Notes: generated by a model not told the origin, from the letters alone. A DNA stretch of 52,051 nt from Nocardia uniformis NBRC 13702 (GCF_001613345.1 NZ_BDCE01000116.1:1-52051), one strand, 5' to 3'; shown: positions 32,482 through 41,229, counted from the first letter of the stretch. Made by a program: numbers and translations.

Positions 32482-34194
32482 CTACCTTCCGCGAGCGCGG
32501 CGGCGGGGCCGTGACTGCTGTGCCTGCTTTGCGGCGATGCGCCCCCAGGGGTCGTTGGGGGTGCGGGGCTTTCGGGGTTCGGCGGAATCCGAGTGCGGTG
32601 CGACAGCTGTCGGGTCGGGCACCGGATGGCCCGAGGGTCGGCGCGCGCCGGTGATGTCGGTGAGGCGGCGGTCGCCGGGGCGGACCTCGACATCGGTGAC
32701 GGAAACGCCTGCGCGGGCGACCAATTCGGTCCAGTCCTGGCGGGCGTCGGGAGTGACGATGGTGACGACCGTACCGGTCGCGCCCGCGCGGGCGGTACGG
32801 CCGGCGCGGTGGACATAGTCCTTGTGGTCGGCGGGCGGGTCCACGTGGACGACGAGGGAGACGTCGTCGACGTGAATGCCGCGGGCCGCGATATCGGTGG
32901 CGACCAGGACCGGTGCGGTGCCTTCGGTGAAGGCGGCGAGGGTGCGGGTGCGCTGGTTCTGCACCTTGCCACCGTGCAGGGCGACCGCGGCTACGCCCGC
33001 TTCGCGCAGGCGGCGGGCCATTTTCTCGACGCCGTACTGGGTGCGGACGAACAGCAGGGTGCGGCCCTGTCGGGCGGCGATTTCGGTGACCACGGCATGT
33101 TTGTCACTGCGGCGTACAAGCAGGCCGTAGTGGGTGATGGCGGGGCCGGATTCGGCGGCATGACCTTTGTCGGCCGCCGATTCCGACTGTGCGGCACCGG
33201 AATCGGTCACGGTGGCACCGGAATCGGCACGGGCGGCGGTGGAAACGGCATTGGAGGCCGCGGGATCGGCAGCGCTGTCGCTCACGCTGTCGGCGGCGGC
33301 CGCTGCACCGGTTGTCGCCCTGGCCGAGTCGTCGGCTGCGGTGGAGTCCGGTACGGCGGTGGTGACCGTGTGCTGCACCGGAGCACGCAGATAACGTTGC
33401 ACCAGGGCGTCCACAGCCTCGTCGAGAGTGGCTGAGAACAGCAGCTTCTGGGCCTCCTCGGGCACCCGGTTCAACACCGCGGTGAGCTGGGGGATGAAGC
33501 CCAGATCGGCCATATGGTCGGCCTCGTCCACGGTAATGACCCGCACGTCGGACAGGTCGATGGCCTTGCGTCCGATGAGATCGGTGAGGCGGCCAGGTGT
33601 GGCGATGAGCAGATCCACGCCACGGGCGAGTCGCTCCTCCTGGCGTTTGATCGGCAACCCGCCCACCACGGAGGCGACGCGAACACCTTGCGACAGCGCG
33701 GGTTCGTCGAGGGCGGATTCGATCTGATGGGCCAGTTCGCGGGTGGGTGCGAGGATCACGCCGCGCGGCCGCTTCGGTACGGCGGGCGCACCGGAGAGCC
33801 GGACCAGCATGGGAATGCCGAAGGCGAGCGTCTTACCGGAACCCGTTGCGGCGCGGCCCAGGACATCGCGACCGGCGAGAATATCCGGAATGACCGCGGC
33901 CTGAATGGGGAACGGCTTGTCGATACCGCCGCGCCGCAGCGCATGCAGCAGGACCGGCGCCAAGCCGAGGTCGGAGAACTCCAGCGGCCGCATCACGACC
34001 GCCGCCTTCAATTCGCCCTGTGCGGGCACGGTATGCGCTCGATCCGCGCTCACCGGTGCGACATTCGCCGAATTCTCGCGCACTGAAGCCTCGTTCGCCG
34101 GTGTGGCCCCCGTCGAGGTCTCGTCTGCCGCGCCGGCGCGCGACGCCTCGTCACCGTTGCGCGCGGTGCCCGCGTGATCGGATGCCTCAGGCAC
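32482..34194 (-). CDS. DEAD-box ATP-dependent RNA helicase
   Basis: 570 residues from GTG 34194, overlapping the M56 gene by 8 bases. Motifs: Q motif around 94-98 (PFPIQ), ATGSGKT 116-122, PTREL 150-154, TPGR, DEAD 223-226, SAT 254-256, then in the second RecA lobe TLLFVRT, ATDIAARGIHVDDV and HRAGRTARAG. An unusual 70-residue insert of almost only Ala, Ser, Asp and Thr (about 281-350) separates the two RecA lobes. A Thr/Glu/Ala-rich N-terminal extension (1-65) and an Arg-rich C-terminus flank the core. RNA remodelling, ribosome assembly or cold adaptation are typical roles. It takes the place of the gnd gene found here in M. tuberculosis. Confidence 0.92.
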   Translation of the reverse strand: MPEASDHAGTARNGDEASRAGAADETSTGATPANEASVRENSANVAPVSADRAHTVPAQGELKAAVVMRPLEFSDLGLAPVLLHALRRGGIDKPFPIQAAVIPDILAGRDVLGRAATGSGKTLAFGIPMLVRLSGAPAVPKRPRGVILAPTRELAHQIESALDEPALSQGVRVASVVGGLPIKRQEERLARGVDLLIATPGRLTDLIGRKAIDLSDVRVITVDEADHMADLGFIPQLTAVLNRVPEEAQKLLFSATLDEAVDALVQRYLRAPVQHTVTTAVPDSTAADDSARATTGAAAAADSVSDSAADPAASNAVSTAARADSGATVTDSGAAQSESAADKGHAAESGPAITHYGLLVRRSDKHAVVTEIAARQGRTLLFVRTQYGVEKMARRLREAGVAAVALHGGKVQNQRTRTLAAFTEGTAPVLVATDIAARGIHVDDVSLVVHVDPPADHKDYVHRAGRTARAGATGTVVTIVTPDARQDWTELVARAGVSVTDVEVRPGDRRLTDITGARRPSGHPVPDPTAVAPHSDSAEPRKPRTPNDPWGRIAAKQAQQSRPRRRARGR

Positions 34195-35128
34195 GCGTCA
34201 CCAGGCGATGCAGCTCGGTGAGCCACGGAATCGCGACCGCCAGGGTCGGCACCACCAGGATCGTGGCGGCGGCCAGGTAGGCGGCAGTGGCTTCGCCGAT
34301 ACCGCCGAGCGGACCGGCCAGACGCTGGATGCGGATCAGCGTGGACGGTCCGCCGACCGAGAGCGCACCCTGCGGCGCAACCGAATTCGAGCAGGCCACC
34401 AGGGCACGAGCCAGCGGAGTCGGCCCGGTGACCTTCACGGCCGAATCGTCGGCGAGCAGCTCGATGAGCAGTTTCACCGAGTCGAGCGCGGATTTGGAGC
34501 GCACCACCCGGGGGAAGGCCTCATGCGCGGCGGTGAACGCCTCCAACACGAGATCGTGGCGGGCCCGCAGGTGCGAGCGCTCATGGCTGACGATGGCGGT
34601 GAGCTCCTCATCGGAGAGATTTGTCACGGCGCCCTGGCTGAGCACCACACGCTGGCGCAGTCCGGGCAGGCAGTAGGCGAGGGGTTCGGTGGCGGCGAGT
34701 ACGCGGATATCGGCGGACTTGCGTTCCACGCTGCTCTGATCGAGCAGATCGACCAGCATGCGATGGCGGGCGCGGCGACGGCGAGTGTGGATACCGACCC
34801 GGATCGCCGACCAGATGAGACGGCCGCCGATCATGAGGGTCAGCGCGAAAACGGTGACATAGGCCAGCCACAGCGGCAGACCCAGGGCATCGATCTCATC
34901 GATCGGCGCGGTGGTGGGCCGACCGTCGGCACCGGGGACCAACAGCCGACTGGCGATGGCGAGTCCGGATCCGAAGGCACTCAGTACCGCTGCCAGCGCG
35001 ACCGCCTGCCACAGCACCAGTGCCGCGCGCGGATTTCGATAAGGCCAGGTGGCTCGGCTGAGCAGCGCCGGAGCCGGTCCCGCCAGGAACAATGCGAGAC
35101 CGGCGAATACCGGCGCGGTTACGTCCAT
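34187..35128 (-). CDS. M56-family (BlaR1-like) membrane metallopeptidase
   Basis: 313 residues with about four transmembrane segments (first at 5-22, last near 283-302). The zinc peptidase motif HERSH is in IVSHERSHLRARHDLV, with the downstream acidic residues in ELLADDSAV. It lacks the extracellular penicillin-sensor domain of BlaR1/MecR1, so its signal is unknown. Its partner repressor BlaI is encoded 50 bases upstream on the same strand; proteolysis of BlaI by this enzyme is the expected regulatory step. Equivalent to Rv1845c by order. Confidence 0.92.
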   Translation of the reverse strand: MDVTAPVFAGLALFLAGPAPALLSRATWPYRNPRAALVLWQAVALAAVLSAFGSGLAIASRLLVPGADGRPTTAPIDEIDALGLPLWLAYVTVFALTLMIGGRLIWSAIRVGIHTRRRRARHRMLVDLLDQSSVERKSADIRVLAATEPLAYCLPGLRQRVVLSQGAVTNLSDEELTAIVSHERSHLRARHDLVLEAFTAAHEAFPRVVRSKSALDSVKLLIELLADDSAVKVTGPTPLARALVACSNSVAPQGALSVGGPSTLIRIQRLAGPLGGIGEATAAYLAAATILVVPTLAVAIPWLTELHRLVTRA

Positions 35129-35178
35129 TCCTCAGCTCACTGCGTTGTGGGGGCCAGGTGCAGAGGCTGGTGCAGTGA

Positions 35179-35583
35179 TCAGACTTCCGAGTCGTCGGTC
35201 GGCTTCCTGCGTGCCTCGTTGTCTTCGAGCTTAGCGAGTGCATCGCGCAGAGCGGCAGCCTCGTCCTTCCCGACGTGTTCAACGAAGTGCACCAGCGCCG
35301 CCCGGCGGCTGCCGACTTCGTCCGCCTGCTTCAGGGCGTCGAACATCAGACTGGCGACGAGTTCGTCGCGCGTGTGGACGGGCGCGTAGCGATGCGCGCG
35401 ATCATCGCGCTGCTGAACTACCAGATTTTTCTTGGCCAGTCGCTGTAGGACGGTCATCACCGTGGTGTAGGCGAGTTCGCGGCGCTGTGCGAGGGCCTCG
35501 TGAACCTGGCGCACCGTTTGGGGTTCATCGGCCGACCACAACTGGTCCATGACCGCTTTCTCGAGTTCACCAAGTCCTGCCAT
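35179..35583 (-). CDS. blaI: BlaI/MecI/CopY-family repressor
   Basis: 134 residues. A winged-helix domain is seen in GELEKAVMDQLWSADEPQTVRQVHEAL and the recognition region RRELAYTTVMTVLQRLAKKNLV, followed by a C-terminal dimerisation helix set. It corresponds to Rv1846c, which in M. tuberculosis represses its own operon and beta-lactamase or ATP-synthase-linked genes. A good operator-like palindrome lies 34 bases upstream of the start, at 35618-35634, consistent with autorepression. Confidence 0.94.
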   Translation of the reverse strand: MAGLGELEKAVMDQLWSADEPQTVRQVHEALAQRRELAYTTVMTVLQRLAKKNLVVQQRDDRAHRYAPVHTRDELVASLMFDALKQADEVGSRRAALVHFVEHVGKDEAAALRDALAKLEDNEARRKPTDDSEV

Positions 35584-35617
35584 CCCCTGATTCTACGGAG
35601 GCAACGACAAGAATGCG

Positions 35618-35634
35618 TACTACAGGGTGTCGTA
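35618..35634. promoter_or_regulatory. BlaI operator candidate
   Basis: TACTACAGGGTGTCGTA is a 7-3-7 inverted repeat with one mismatch, of the TACnACA/TGTnGTA type recognised by BlaI proteins. It lies 34 bases before the blaI start codon. Confidence 0.65.
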
Positions 35635-35663
35635 ACCCGGAAGTAGCTGGTGTGGTATTCGTC

Positions 35664-36515
35664 TCACATCGGGTCGGCGGGTGCGTCGCAGCCGCGTACG
35701 TGCCGGGTGCCGATGGGGATGATCATGGGTCGTCCTGATACCGGATCCTCCAGTACGGTCGCCTGCAATCCGAATACTTCCAGGAGCAGATCGGCGGAGA
35801 TGACATCGGCCGGGCGGCCCTGCGCGACAATGCGTCCCGCGCACATGACGATGAGTTGGTCGCTGTAGCGGATGGCCAGATTGAGATCGTGCACGACCAT
35901 GACGACGGTACGGCCGAAATCGGCGTGCAGGCGGTCCACCAGGTCGAGGACTTCCAGCGAATGGGCGAGATCCAAATAGGTGGTGGGCTCGTCGAGCAGC
36001 AGAATATCGGTGCCCTGTGCCAGGGCCATGGAGATCCAGGCACGTTGGCGCTGGCCGCCGGAGAGTTCGTCGAGGGTGCGGTCGGCGAGGTCGGCGATGC
36101 CGGTCTGATCGAGCGCGGCGGCGACTTCGGTTTCGTCATCGGCGGACCACTGCCGCAGCCAGGACTGGTGCGGGTGGCGCCCGCGCGCGACGAGATCGGC
36201 GACGGTGAGGCCCTCGGGGGCGACCGGTGTTTGCGGGAGCATGCCCACCACGCGCGCCACATCACGAGTCTTCATGGCCGCGATGGCTTTTCCATCGAGC
36301 AGCACCTGACCCGAGCGCGGGCGCAGCAGCCGTCCGAGGGAGCGCAGCAGGGTGGATTTACCGCACCCGTTCGGTCCGATGACGGTGGTGATCACACCGG
36401 TCTGGATATCGATCGACAGCCCATCGACAATGACGCGGTCGCCGTAGCCGAGGGTGACGCTATCGGCGGAGAGCCGGTGCTGTTCGGCGGTGCGGGGGTC
36501 GGCAGTGAGGGTCAC
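35664..36515 (-). CDS. iron-siderophore ABC transporter ATP-binding protein
   Basis: 283 residues from GTG 36515, overlapping the permease stop as GTGA. FepC-type ATPase: Walker A GPNGCGKST, Q-loop LPQTP, VARGRHPHQSW typical of FecE/FhuC, signature LSGGQRQR, Walker B ILLLDEPT, H-loop VVHDLN. It drives uptake of ferric siderophores with the two permeases encoded upstream. No substrate-binding lipoprotein gene is present in the window, so that subunit must be elsewhere. The operon starts at an IdeR box. Confidence 0.95.
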   Translation of the reverse strand: MTLTADPRTAEQHRLSADSVTLGYGDRVIVDGLSIDIQTGVITTVIGPNGCGKSTLLRSLGRLLRPRSGQVLLDGKAIAAMKTRDVARVVGMLPQTPVAPEGLTVADLVARGRHPHQSWLRQWSADDETEVAAALDQTGIADLADRTLDELSGGQRQRAWISMALAQGTDILLLDEPTTYLDLAHSLEVLDLVDRLHADFGRTVVMVVHDLNLAIRYSDQLIVMCAGRIVAQGRPADVISADLLLEVFGLQATVLEDPVSGRPMIIPIGTRHVRGCDAPADPM

Positions 36516-37624
36516 AGGGTTGCCTTCCGGTTGGCGCGCACAAGTAAGTAGAGCAGGAATGGTCCACCGAAGGCGGCGGTCACCACGCCCACCGGCAGAT
36601 CGACGGGAAAGACGGTGCGGGCGGCCAGATCCGCGCCGAGCACCAGCACCGCGCCCGTCAGCGCGGAGGCGATGAGCGGTTCGCCGGGGGAGCGCAGCAG
36701 TCGTCGCGCGATCTGCGGGGCGGCCAAGCCGATGAAACCGAGCGGGCCGACGGCGGCGGTGGCCAGTGCGGCCGCACCGAAGGCGGCGGCGAGCAGCAGC
36801 CCCTGCTGGGTCTGGATGCGCACGCCCAGGATGCGGGTGGTGTCGGCGCCGAAACGCAGGGCGGCGAGGCTGTGCGCGGCGGTGGCGGCCACCGCCACCG
36901 CGACCGCGAGGCCGATGGCGGCGGGAATCAGCGTGGACCAATCGGATTGATTGAGCGAGCCGGTAATCCACAACTGTGCGTGCCCGGCATCGGTGAGGGT
37001 GGCGCGGGCGAGCAGCCAGCTCACTCCCGACAGCAGGGCGGCATTGACTCCGATGCCGACGAGTATCAGGCGAAATCCCATGACACCGCTCTCGCCGGGA
37101 CCGGTGCGGCCCCAGGCGAGCAGATACAGCAGCACCGCGGTCAGCAGGCCGCCGCACAGCGCCGCCAGTGGCACCCCGATAGCGGCGGCGGTCCCGGCGC
37201 TGCCGGTCAGCGTGATCACCGCGACCGCGCCGAGACTGGCACCGGAGGTGATGCCGAGCAGATCCGGGCTGGCGAGGGGATTGTGCAGGATCGACTGGGC
37301 GATCGCGCCGGCCAATCCGAGGGCCGCGCCGACCACCACGGCGGTCAGCGCGCGGGGCAGCCGGTTCTCCAGAATGATGAATCGCTGTGCGCGCGAGCCG
37401 CCCCCGGCGAGTACGTCCAGCACCCGGTCCACCGGAAGCTGGTATTCGCCGACGGCGATATCCAGTGCGAACAGCACCAGCGCGATGACGATGAGCGCGA
37501 TGACGATGAGCAGCATGCGCATTCGCAGTACCACCGAGAAGCCGCCGATTCGCAGCGGCGGACGTATGCGGCGCAGTGTCGTCGGTTCGGTGTCGGGCGC
37601 GGGAGTGGGAGTGGAAATGCTCAC
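36512..37624 (-). CDS. FecCD-family iron-siderophore permease (second)
   Basis: 370 residues from GTG 37624, overlapping the stop of the first permease (GTGA). About nine to ten transmembrane helices. FecCD hallmarks: LRLPRAL-like NRLPRALTAVVVGAALGLAGAIAQSILHNPLASPDLLGI, and PLGFIGLAAPQIARRLL, which forms the coupling region to the ATPase. The N-terminal 40 residues before the first helix are Pro/Thr-rich. It forms a heterodimeric channel with the upstream permease. The frame extends to 37792 but only within the first permease gene. Confidence 0.95.
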   Translation of the reverse strand: MSISTPTPAPDTEPTTLRRIRPPLRIGGFSVVLRMRMLLIVIALIVIALVLFALDIAVGEYQLPVDRVLDVLAGGGSRAQRFIILENRLPRALTAVVVGAALGLAGAIAQSILHNPLASPDLLGITSGASLGAVAVITLTGSAGTAAAIGVPLAALCGGLLTAVLLYLLAWGRTGPGESGVMGFRLILVGIGVNAALLSGVSWLLARATLTDAGHAQLWITGSLNQSDWSTLIPAAIGLAVAVAVAATAAHSLAALRFGADTTRILGVRIQTQQGLLLAAAFGAAALATAAVGPLGFIGLAAPQIARRLLRSPGEPLIASALTGAVLVLGADLAARTVFPVDLPVGVVTAAFGGPFLLYLLVRANRKATL

Positions 37625-38658
37625 AGGCTGACCAACTTCCGACGGCGCACCAGGTAGACGAAGAACGGTGCGCCCAGGGCGGCCAACATCACCCCGGCCT
37701 GCAGTTCGGTGGGCCGGGCGATCACGCGTCCGATGATATCGGCGAGGAGTAGCGCTATCGCGCCGAGCAGGCCGGAATAGGGGACGAGCCAACGATTGTC
37801 GGGTCCGGTGATGGTACGCGCGATATGCGGGACCATCAGGCCGATGAAGGCGATGGGTCCGACCGCGGCGGTGGCGGCGCCTGTGAGAAGAACCACGGCC
37901 GCCAATCCGATTGCGCGACTGCGGGTGAGGTTCACGCCCAGTCCGCGCGCCACATCATCGCCGAGGCTGAGCACATTGAGGCCGGGTGTGGCGGCCAGCG
38001 ACAGCACCGCGCCGATCAGCAGGAACGGTAGGACCTGCTGGAATACCGCCGCATCGTGTCCGGCCACATTGCCCACGACCCAGTGCCGATAGGTGTCGAG
38101 CGCGCTGGCGTCCAAGAGTACCACGGTATTGGTCAGCGCGGTGAGCAGTGCGGTCATGGCCGCACCCGCCAGTACCAGGCTCAGGGGGCTGGCTTTGCCG
38201 CCGCCGATGGCCGATACCCCGAAGACCACCACGCCGGCGATGGCCGAGCCCGCGAAGGCGAACCAGACGTACTGCGAGGGTGAGGTGAATCCGAACAGGT
38301 AGATGCTCAGTGCGGCGAGGAAGGCGGCGCCCGCGTTGAGGCCCAGCAATCCGGCGTCCGCGAGGGGATTTCGGGTGAAGCCCTGGATGAGCGCGCCTGC
38401 CACGCCGAGTGCCAGTCCGGTAATGATCGCGAGTCCGGTTCGCGGTAGCCGCAATTCGCGGACGATCTGTTCACCCGCCGATTCCGATGGGCAACTCAGC
38501 GGCCACCCGCCGGGACAGGTGAGTGCGTCGTAGACGGTGCCCAGCGGCAGCATCCGCGAACCGATGGCAATGCTGGCGGCCACGGCGATAAGCAAAATCG
38601 CGACCAATAGGAGAAGTCCGGCCAGACGTCTACGTCTGGTGGTGACTGGGGCGGGCAC
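37621..38658 (-). CDS. FecCD-family iron-siderophore permease (first)
   Basis: 345 residues from GTG 38658. Family segments: RELRLPRTGLAIITGLALGVAGALIQGFTRNPLADAGLLGLNAGA and GPIAFIGLMVPHIARTITGPDN. It has about nine transmembrane helices. It is first gene of a three-gene siderophore importer operon (permease, permease, ATPase) whose start lies 44 bases from an IdeR-type iron box, so it should be derepressed under iron limitation. Confidence 0.95.
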   Translation of the reverse strand: MPAPVTTRRRRLAGLLLLVAILLIAVAASIAIGSRMLPLGTVYDALTCPGGWPLSCPSESAGEQIVRELRLPRTGLAIITGLALGVAGALIQGFTRNPLADAGLLGLNAGAAFLAALSIYLFGFTSPSQYVWFAFAGSAIAGVVVFGVSAIGGGKASPLSLVLAGAAMTALLTALTNTVVLLDASALDTYRHWVVGNVAGHDAAVFQQVLPFLLIGAVLSLAATPGLNVLSLGDDVARGLGVNLTRSRAIGLAAVVLLTGAATAAVGPIAFIGLMVPHIARTITGPDNRWLVPYSGLLGAIALLLADIIGRVIARPTELQAGVMLAALGAPFFVYLVRRRKLVSL

Positions 38659-38701
38659 GGCGACGAACTACTCCTGACGCATACATATATTGCTCTGTAA
38701 G

Positions 38702-38720
38702 TCTGGTAAGCCTAACCTAT
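38702..38720. promoter_or_regulatory. IdeR iron box shared by two divergent transcripts
   Basis: TCTGGTAAGCCTAACCTAT matches the actinobacterial iron-box consensus (TTAGGTTAGGCTAACCTAA) at 14 of 19 positions. It lies between the permease operon (start 38658) and the gene at 38763, about 43 bases from each start. Confidence 0.8.
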
Positions 38721-38762
38721 CTTTCCGATCCGGCCTTTCAAGCCACCGAGGAGGAGGTTCGA

Positions 38763-39470
38763 GTGCCCGAACCCGTAACCGTGTGCCCACTGCGCGATTC
38801 CCAGCTCGTCTTCGAGCGGGCCTGCGCTCGGCTGCGCGCCCTGCAACCGGAACATCCGCGCGTCTACGCCGTCGCGGCCATGGCCGACCAAGGCAAGCGG
38901 CGGTGGTGGCGGCTTCGTGACGGCATACGTGAGGGCCGGATCGAACTCATGTACCGGCGGCACGCCGCCGAGATGACCAATTCCGAGATCGCCGCGGAGG
39001 TCGTCGCCACCGCGCTCATTCACGCGGTCGTCGGCCGGGCGGTGGCGCTACTCGTCTCCGAGGGGCGGGCCTGGGATCCGGGTCTGGAAAACCTCTGGAT
39101 CCACACCGACAACGACGGCGGTATCGACTGGGCCGGATTGGCCGACACCACGGTTCGGGTGGTCGAGGGCGATGGACTCGACGGCGAACCGGGTGTGGTG
39201 GCCCTGCCGTGTGAGCAGGCGCTGTACGTGTGGCTGGCGCATCGCTGTGAATCGTCGCTCGGGCTCATCCAGCAGGCGATGGCCCGCTGCGCCGGACTGA
39301 GCGCGCGACGCTTCTGGGCTCTCGTCGGTGAATCGATAACCGGTGCGGCGACCTATGTTCCGGCTTTGGCGAATACCTCGTCCGCGGTGGGTGCGGGTCG
39401 CGGCCAGGCGCTGCTGCTGGCGCTGGAGGAGCGCGGTCTTCCGGTGCGCCGGGCCTGCGCGGTCAGGTAG
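38763..39470 (+). CDS. iron-box-controlled protein, possibly FhuF-like
   Basis: 235 residues from GTG 38763 with a strong GAGGAGG upstream. Mostly helical, soluble, no signal peptide. The layout (an N-terminal region with MYRRHAAEMTNSEIAAEVVATALIHAVVGRAVALLVSEGR, then QQAMARCAGLSARRFWALVGESITGAATYVPAL) resembles siderophore-ferric reductases of the FhuF type found beside iron ABC genes in Nocardia-like genomes. However, the C-terminal Cys-rich [2Fe-2S] motif of FhuF is absent. A role in siderophore iron release or handling is inferred only from the shared IdeR box and the divergent importer. Confidence 0.6.
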   Translation: MPEPVTVCPLRDSQLVFERACARLRALQPEHPRVYAVAAMADQGKRRWWRLRDGIREGRIELMYRRHAAEMTNSEIAAEVVATALIHAVVGRAVALLVSEGRAWDPGLENLWIHTDNDGGIDWAGLADTTVRVVEGDGLDGEPGVVALPCEQALYVWLAHRCESSLGLIQQAMARCAGLSARRFWALVGESITGAATYVPALANTSSAVGAGRGQALLLALEERGLPVRRACAVR

Positions 39471-39924
39471 ACCGAGCGTGCTGCGGTACGAGCGGATAGC
39501 GGACATGGGCTGTCCGGCGATCGGTTCGCCAGAACGGTCCGACACCACGCAATGCCCGCAAGGGCGGCGGCGAGGTCTGGTCCGGGGTCGGCCATGGCCT
39601 CCTTCGGCATGTCGCCGAATACGGCCGGATCGTCCGCGGGCACGGCGGGTACGTCCATAGCCGTTGCGAGAGCGGGGAAGGCGATGCGCGGTAGGTCCGA
39701 GCTGTGTTGGATCGCGTACGGGAACCCCGGGAATCGGCGAACCCGGAGCTCGGCCCGCACACCGTTGGATGTGGCGGCTCTGTCCGAAATGGGCGGGTAA
39801 CTCCGGGTATTGACGGGAGAATCGCGCAAAAGCTCTGCGGCGGCGGCGTAAAGCCTCGATAGTCGAAAGTGGGCTCGATCCGTATTTCGCTCCACCCGAT
39901 GTTGCTGGCGGCAGGAGAGGCGCG
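39471..39924. other. 455-base gap with a possible decayed minus-strand gene
   Basis: No plus-strand gene is supported. On the minus strand an open frame (39353-39931) has a stretch from about 39795 to 39480 that reads like protein with G/C-biased third positions (RRFPGFPYAIQHSSDLPRIA; AVFGDMPKEAMADPGPDLAA). Its ends overlap both neighbours on the other strand and lose protein character there. It could be an unrecognised small gene or a remnant. The terpene synthase promoter must also lie here. Confidence 0.35.
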
Positions 39925-41229
39925 ATGACAATGTTCGACCATGACTCGACGTTCGGCCATGACTCGACCGGCGAGTTCGGCGGCACCGACTCGGGCACCG
40001 ATTCCCCTATCAGTCCGCGCATTCTGGACGGACCGGTCGGACTCGGCACCGACCTCGCACGGCGCTTCAATGCTGTGAACGCATCGAACGCGGGGACGGA
40101 TTCGGCTGTCCCCGAGCATGATTCGGTCCGCGAATTCGCCAACAGCGCTTCGATCAGCACCAGATTCGCGCACCCGTCGCTTAATGGGAAGCGATTGGGG
40201 GACAGCGCGTTTCGCATACCGGTCCGACGGCTGACCGCCGACCTCGAGCCCTATCGCGAACTCGACTGGGGCGATGGTTCCGCGCCCCCGGTCTACTGTC
40301 CGCCCGCGGCGCGGGTCGACGACAACCTCGCCGACGAGATCGACGATCGCCTCAGCGACTGGGCGGAGTCGATCGATTTCACCGCCGAGGAACTCGACAA
40401 GTTGCGGAAGACCGGATACGGGCGTCTGGTCATGTTGACGCACACCGATTCCGACGATCCCGATCGCCTGCTGGTCGCCGCCCAGATGAACACCGCGTGG
40501 TGGATGGCCGACGACTACTACGCCGACGATTCGGCACTGGGCGCGGACCCGACACGATTGCCGCAGCGCCTGACCCTGGCCATGGCGGCCCTGGACCGGC
40601 TGCCCGACGCCGGTGAATTCAGTGCGCCGCTCGATGAGATGCTCCGCACCGACAAGGTACTGCGCGCGTTCGTGTCCGCCGTTTCGAATCTTCGCGACCA
40701 CGCCAGCCCCGGTCAGGTGCAGCGCGCCTGCTACGCGACCTTCTCGATGTTCGTGTCCTGGACCGCCTACGCCGCCTGGCGTCACACCGGGCAAATGCCC
40801 ACGGCCTGGGAGTATCTCGCCGCCCGCCAGCACGACACGTTCTACACGTCCATGACCCTGATCGATCCGGTCGCCGGCTACGAGGTTCCCGCGAACCTCT
40901 TCTACGAGGACCGCGTGCGGCAGGCCGCATTCCGAGCCGGCACCGCCGCTGTCCTCATCAACGACCTGGTCTCGGTGAAGAAGGATCTCGCCGACGAGAA
41001 CCCGGTGTGCAATATGGTGCTGCAGGTAGCGGCGGATCGTGGTTGCTCGATAGCCCACGCCACCGAGATCGTCGTGGACCTGCACAATCGCATGGTCCGC
41101 GAGTTCGAAGCCGAGCACCGCTCCCTGCAAGCGATCCCATCCCCGGAACTGCAGCTGTACCTGCACGGCCTTCGCAATTGGATGGGTGGCTCCTTCGAAT
41201 GGCACAACACCAACCCTCGGTACCGGTAG
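39925..41229 (+). CDS. terpene synthase, 2-methylisoborneol-synthase/encapsulin-cargo type
   Basis: 434 residues. Class I terpene cyclase motifs: Asp-rich DDYYADD at 196-202 and NSE-type NDLVSVKKD at 346-354 (Asp in place of the terminal Glu). The region VYCPPAARVDDNLADEIDDRLSDWAE and GRLVMLTHTDSDDPDRLL match the 2-methylisoborneol synthase subfamily. Residues 1-95 are a low-complexity, Asp/Ser/Thr-rich disordered extension with a GPVGLGTDLARR segment like the targeting region of terpene cyclases loaded into family 2B encapsulins. Neither the usual geranyl-diphosphate C-methyltransferase nor a cyclic-nucleotide-binding encapsulin shell gene is adjacent. Product therefore uncertain. Confidence 0.85.
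   Translation: MTMFDHDSTFGHDSTGEFGGTDSGTDSPISPRILDGPVGLGTDLARRFNAVNASNAGTDSAVPEHDSVREFANSASISTRFAHPSLNGKRLGDSAFRIPVRRLTADLEPYRELDWGDGSAPPVYCPPAARVDDNLADEIDDRLSDWAESIDFTAEELDKLRKTGYGRLVMLTHTDSDDPDRLLVAAQMNTAWWMADDYYADDSALGADPTRLPQRLTLAMAALDRLPDAGEFSAPLDEMLRTDKVLRAFVSAVSNLRDHASPGQVQRACYATFSMFVSWTAYAAWRHTGQMPTAWEYLAARQHDTFYTSMTLIDPVAGYEVPANLFYEDRVRQAAFRAGTAAVLINDLVSVKKDLADENPVCNMVLQVAADRGCSIAHATEIVVDLHNRMVREFEAEHRSLQAIPSPELQLYLHGLRNWMGGSFEWHNTNPRYR

Noticed and set aside
39463..41205. 580-residue minus frame opposite the terpene synthase
   Set aside because: Antisense shadow of a clear terpene cyclase; it shows reversed codon bias and no domain.
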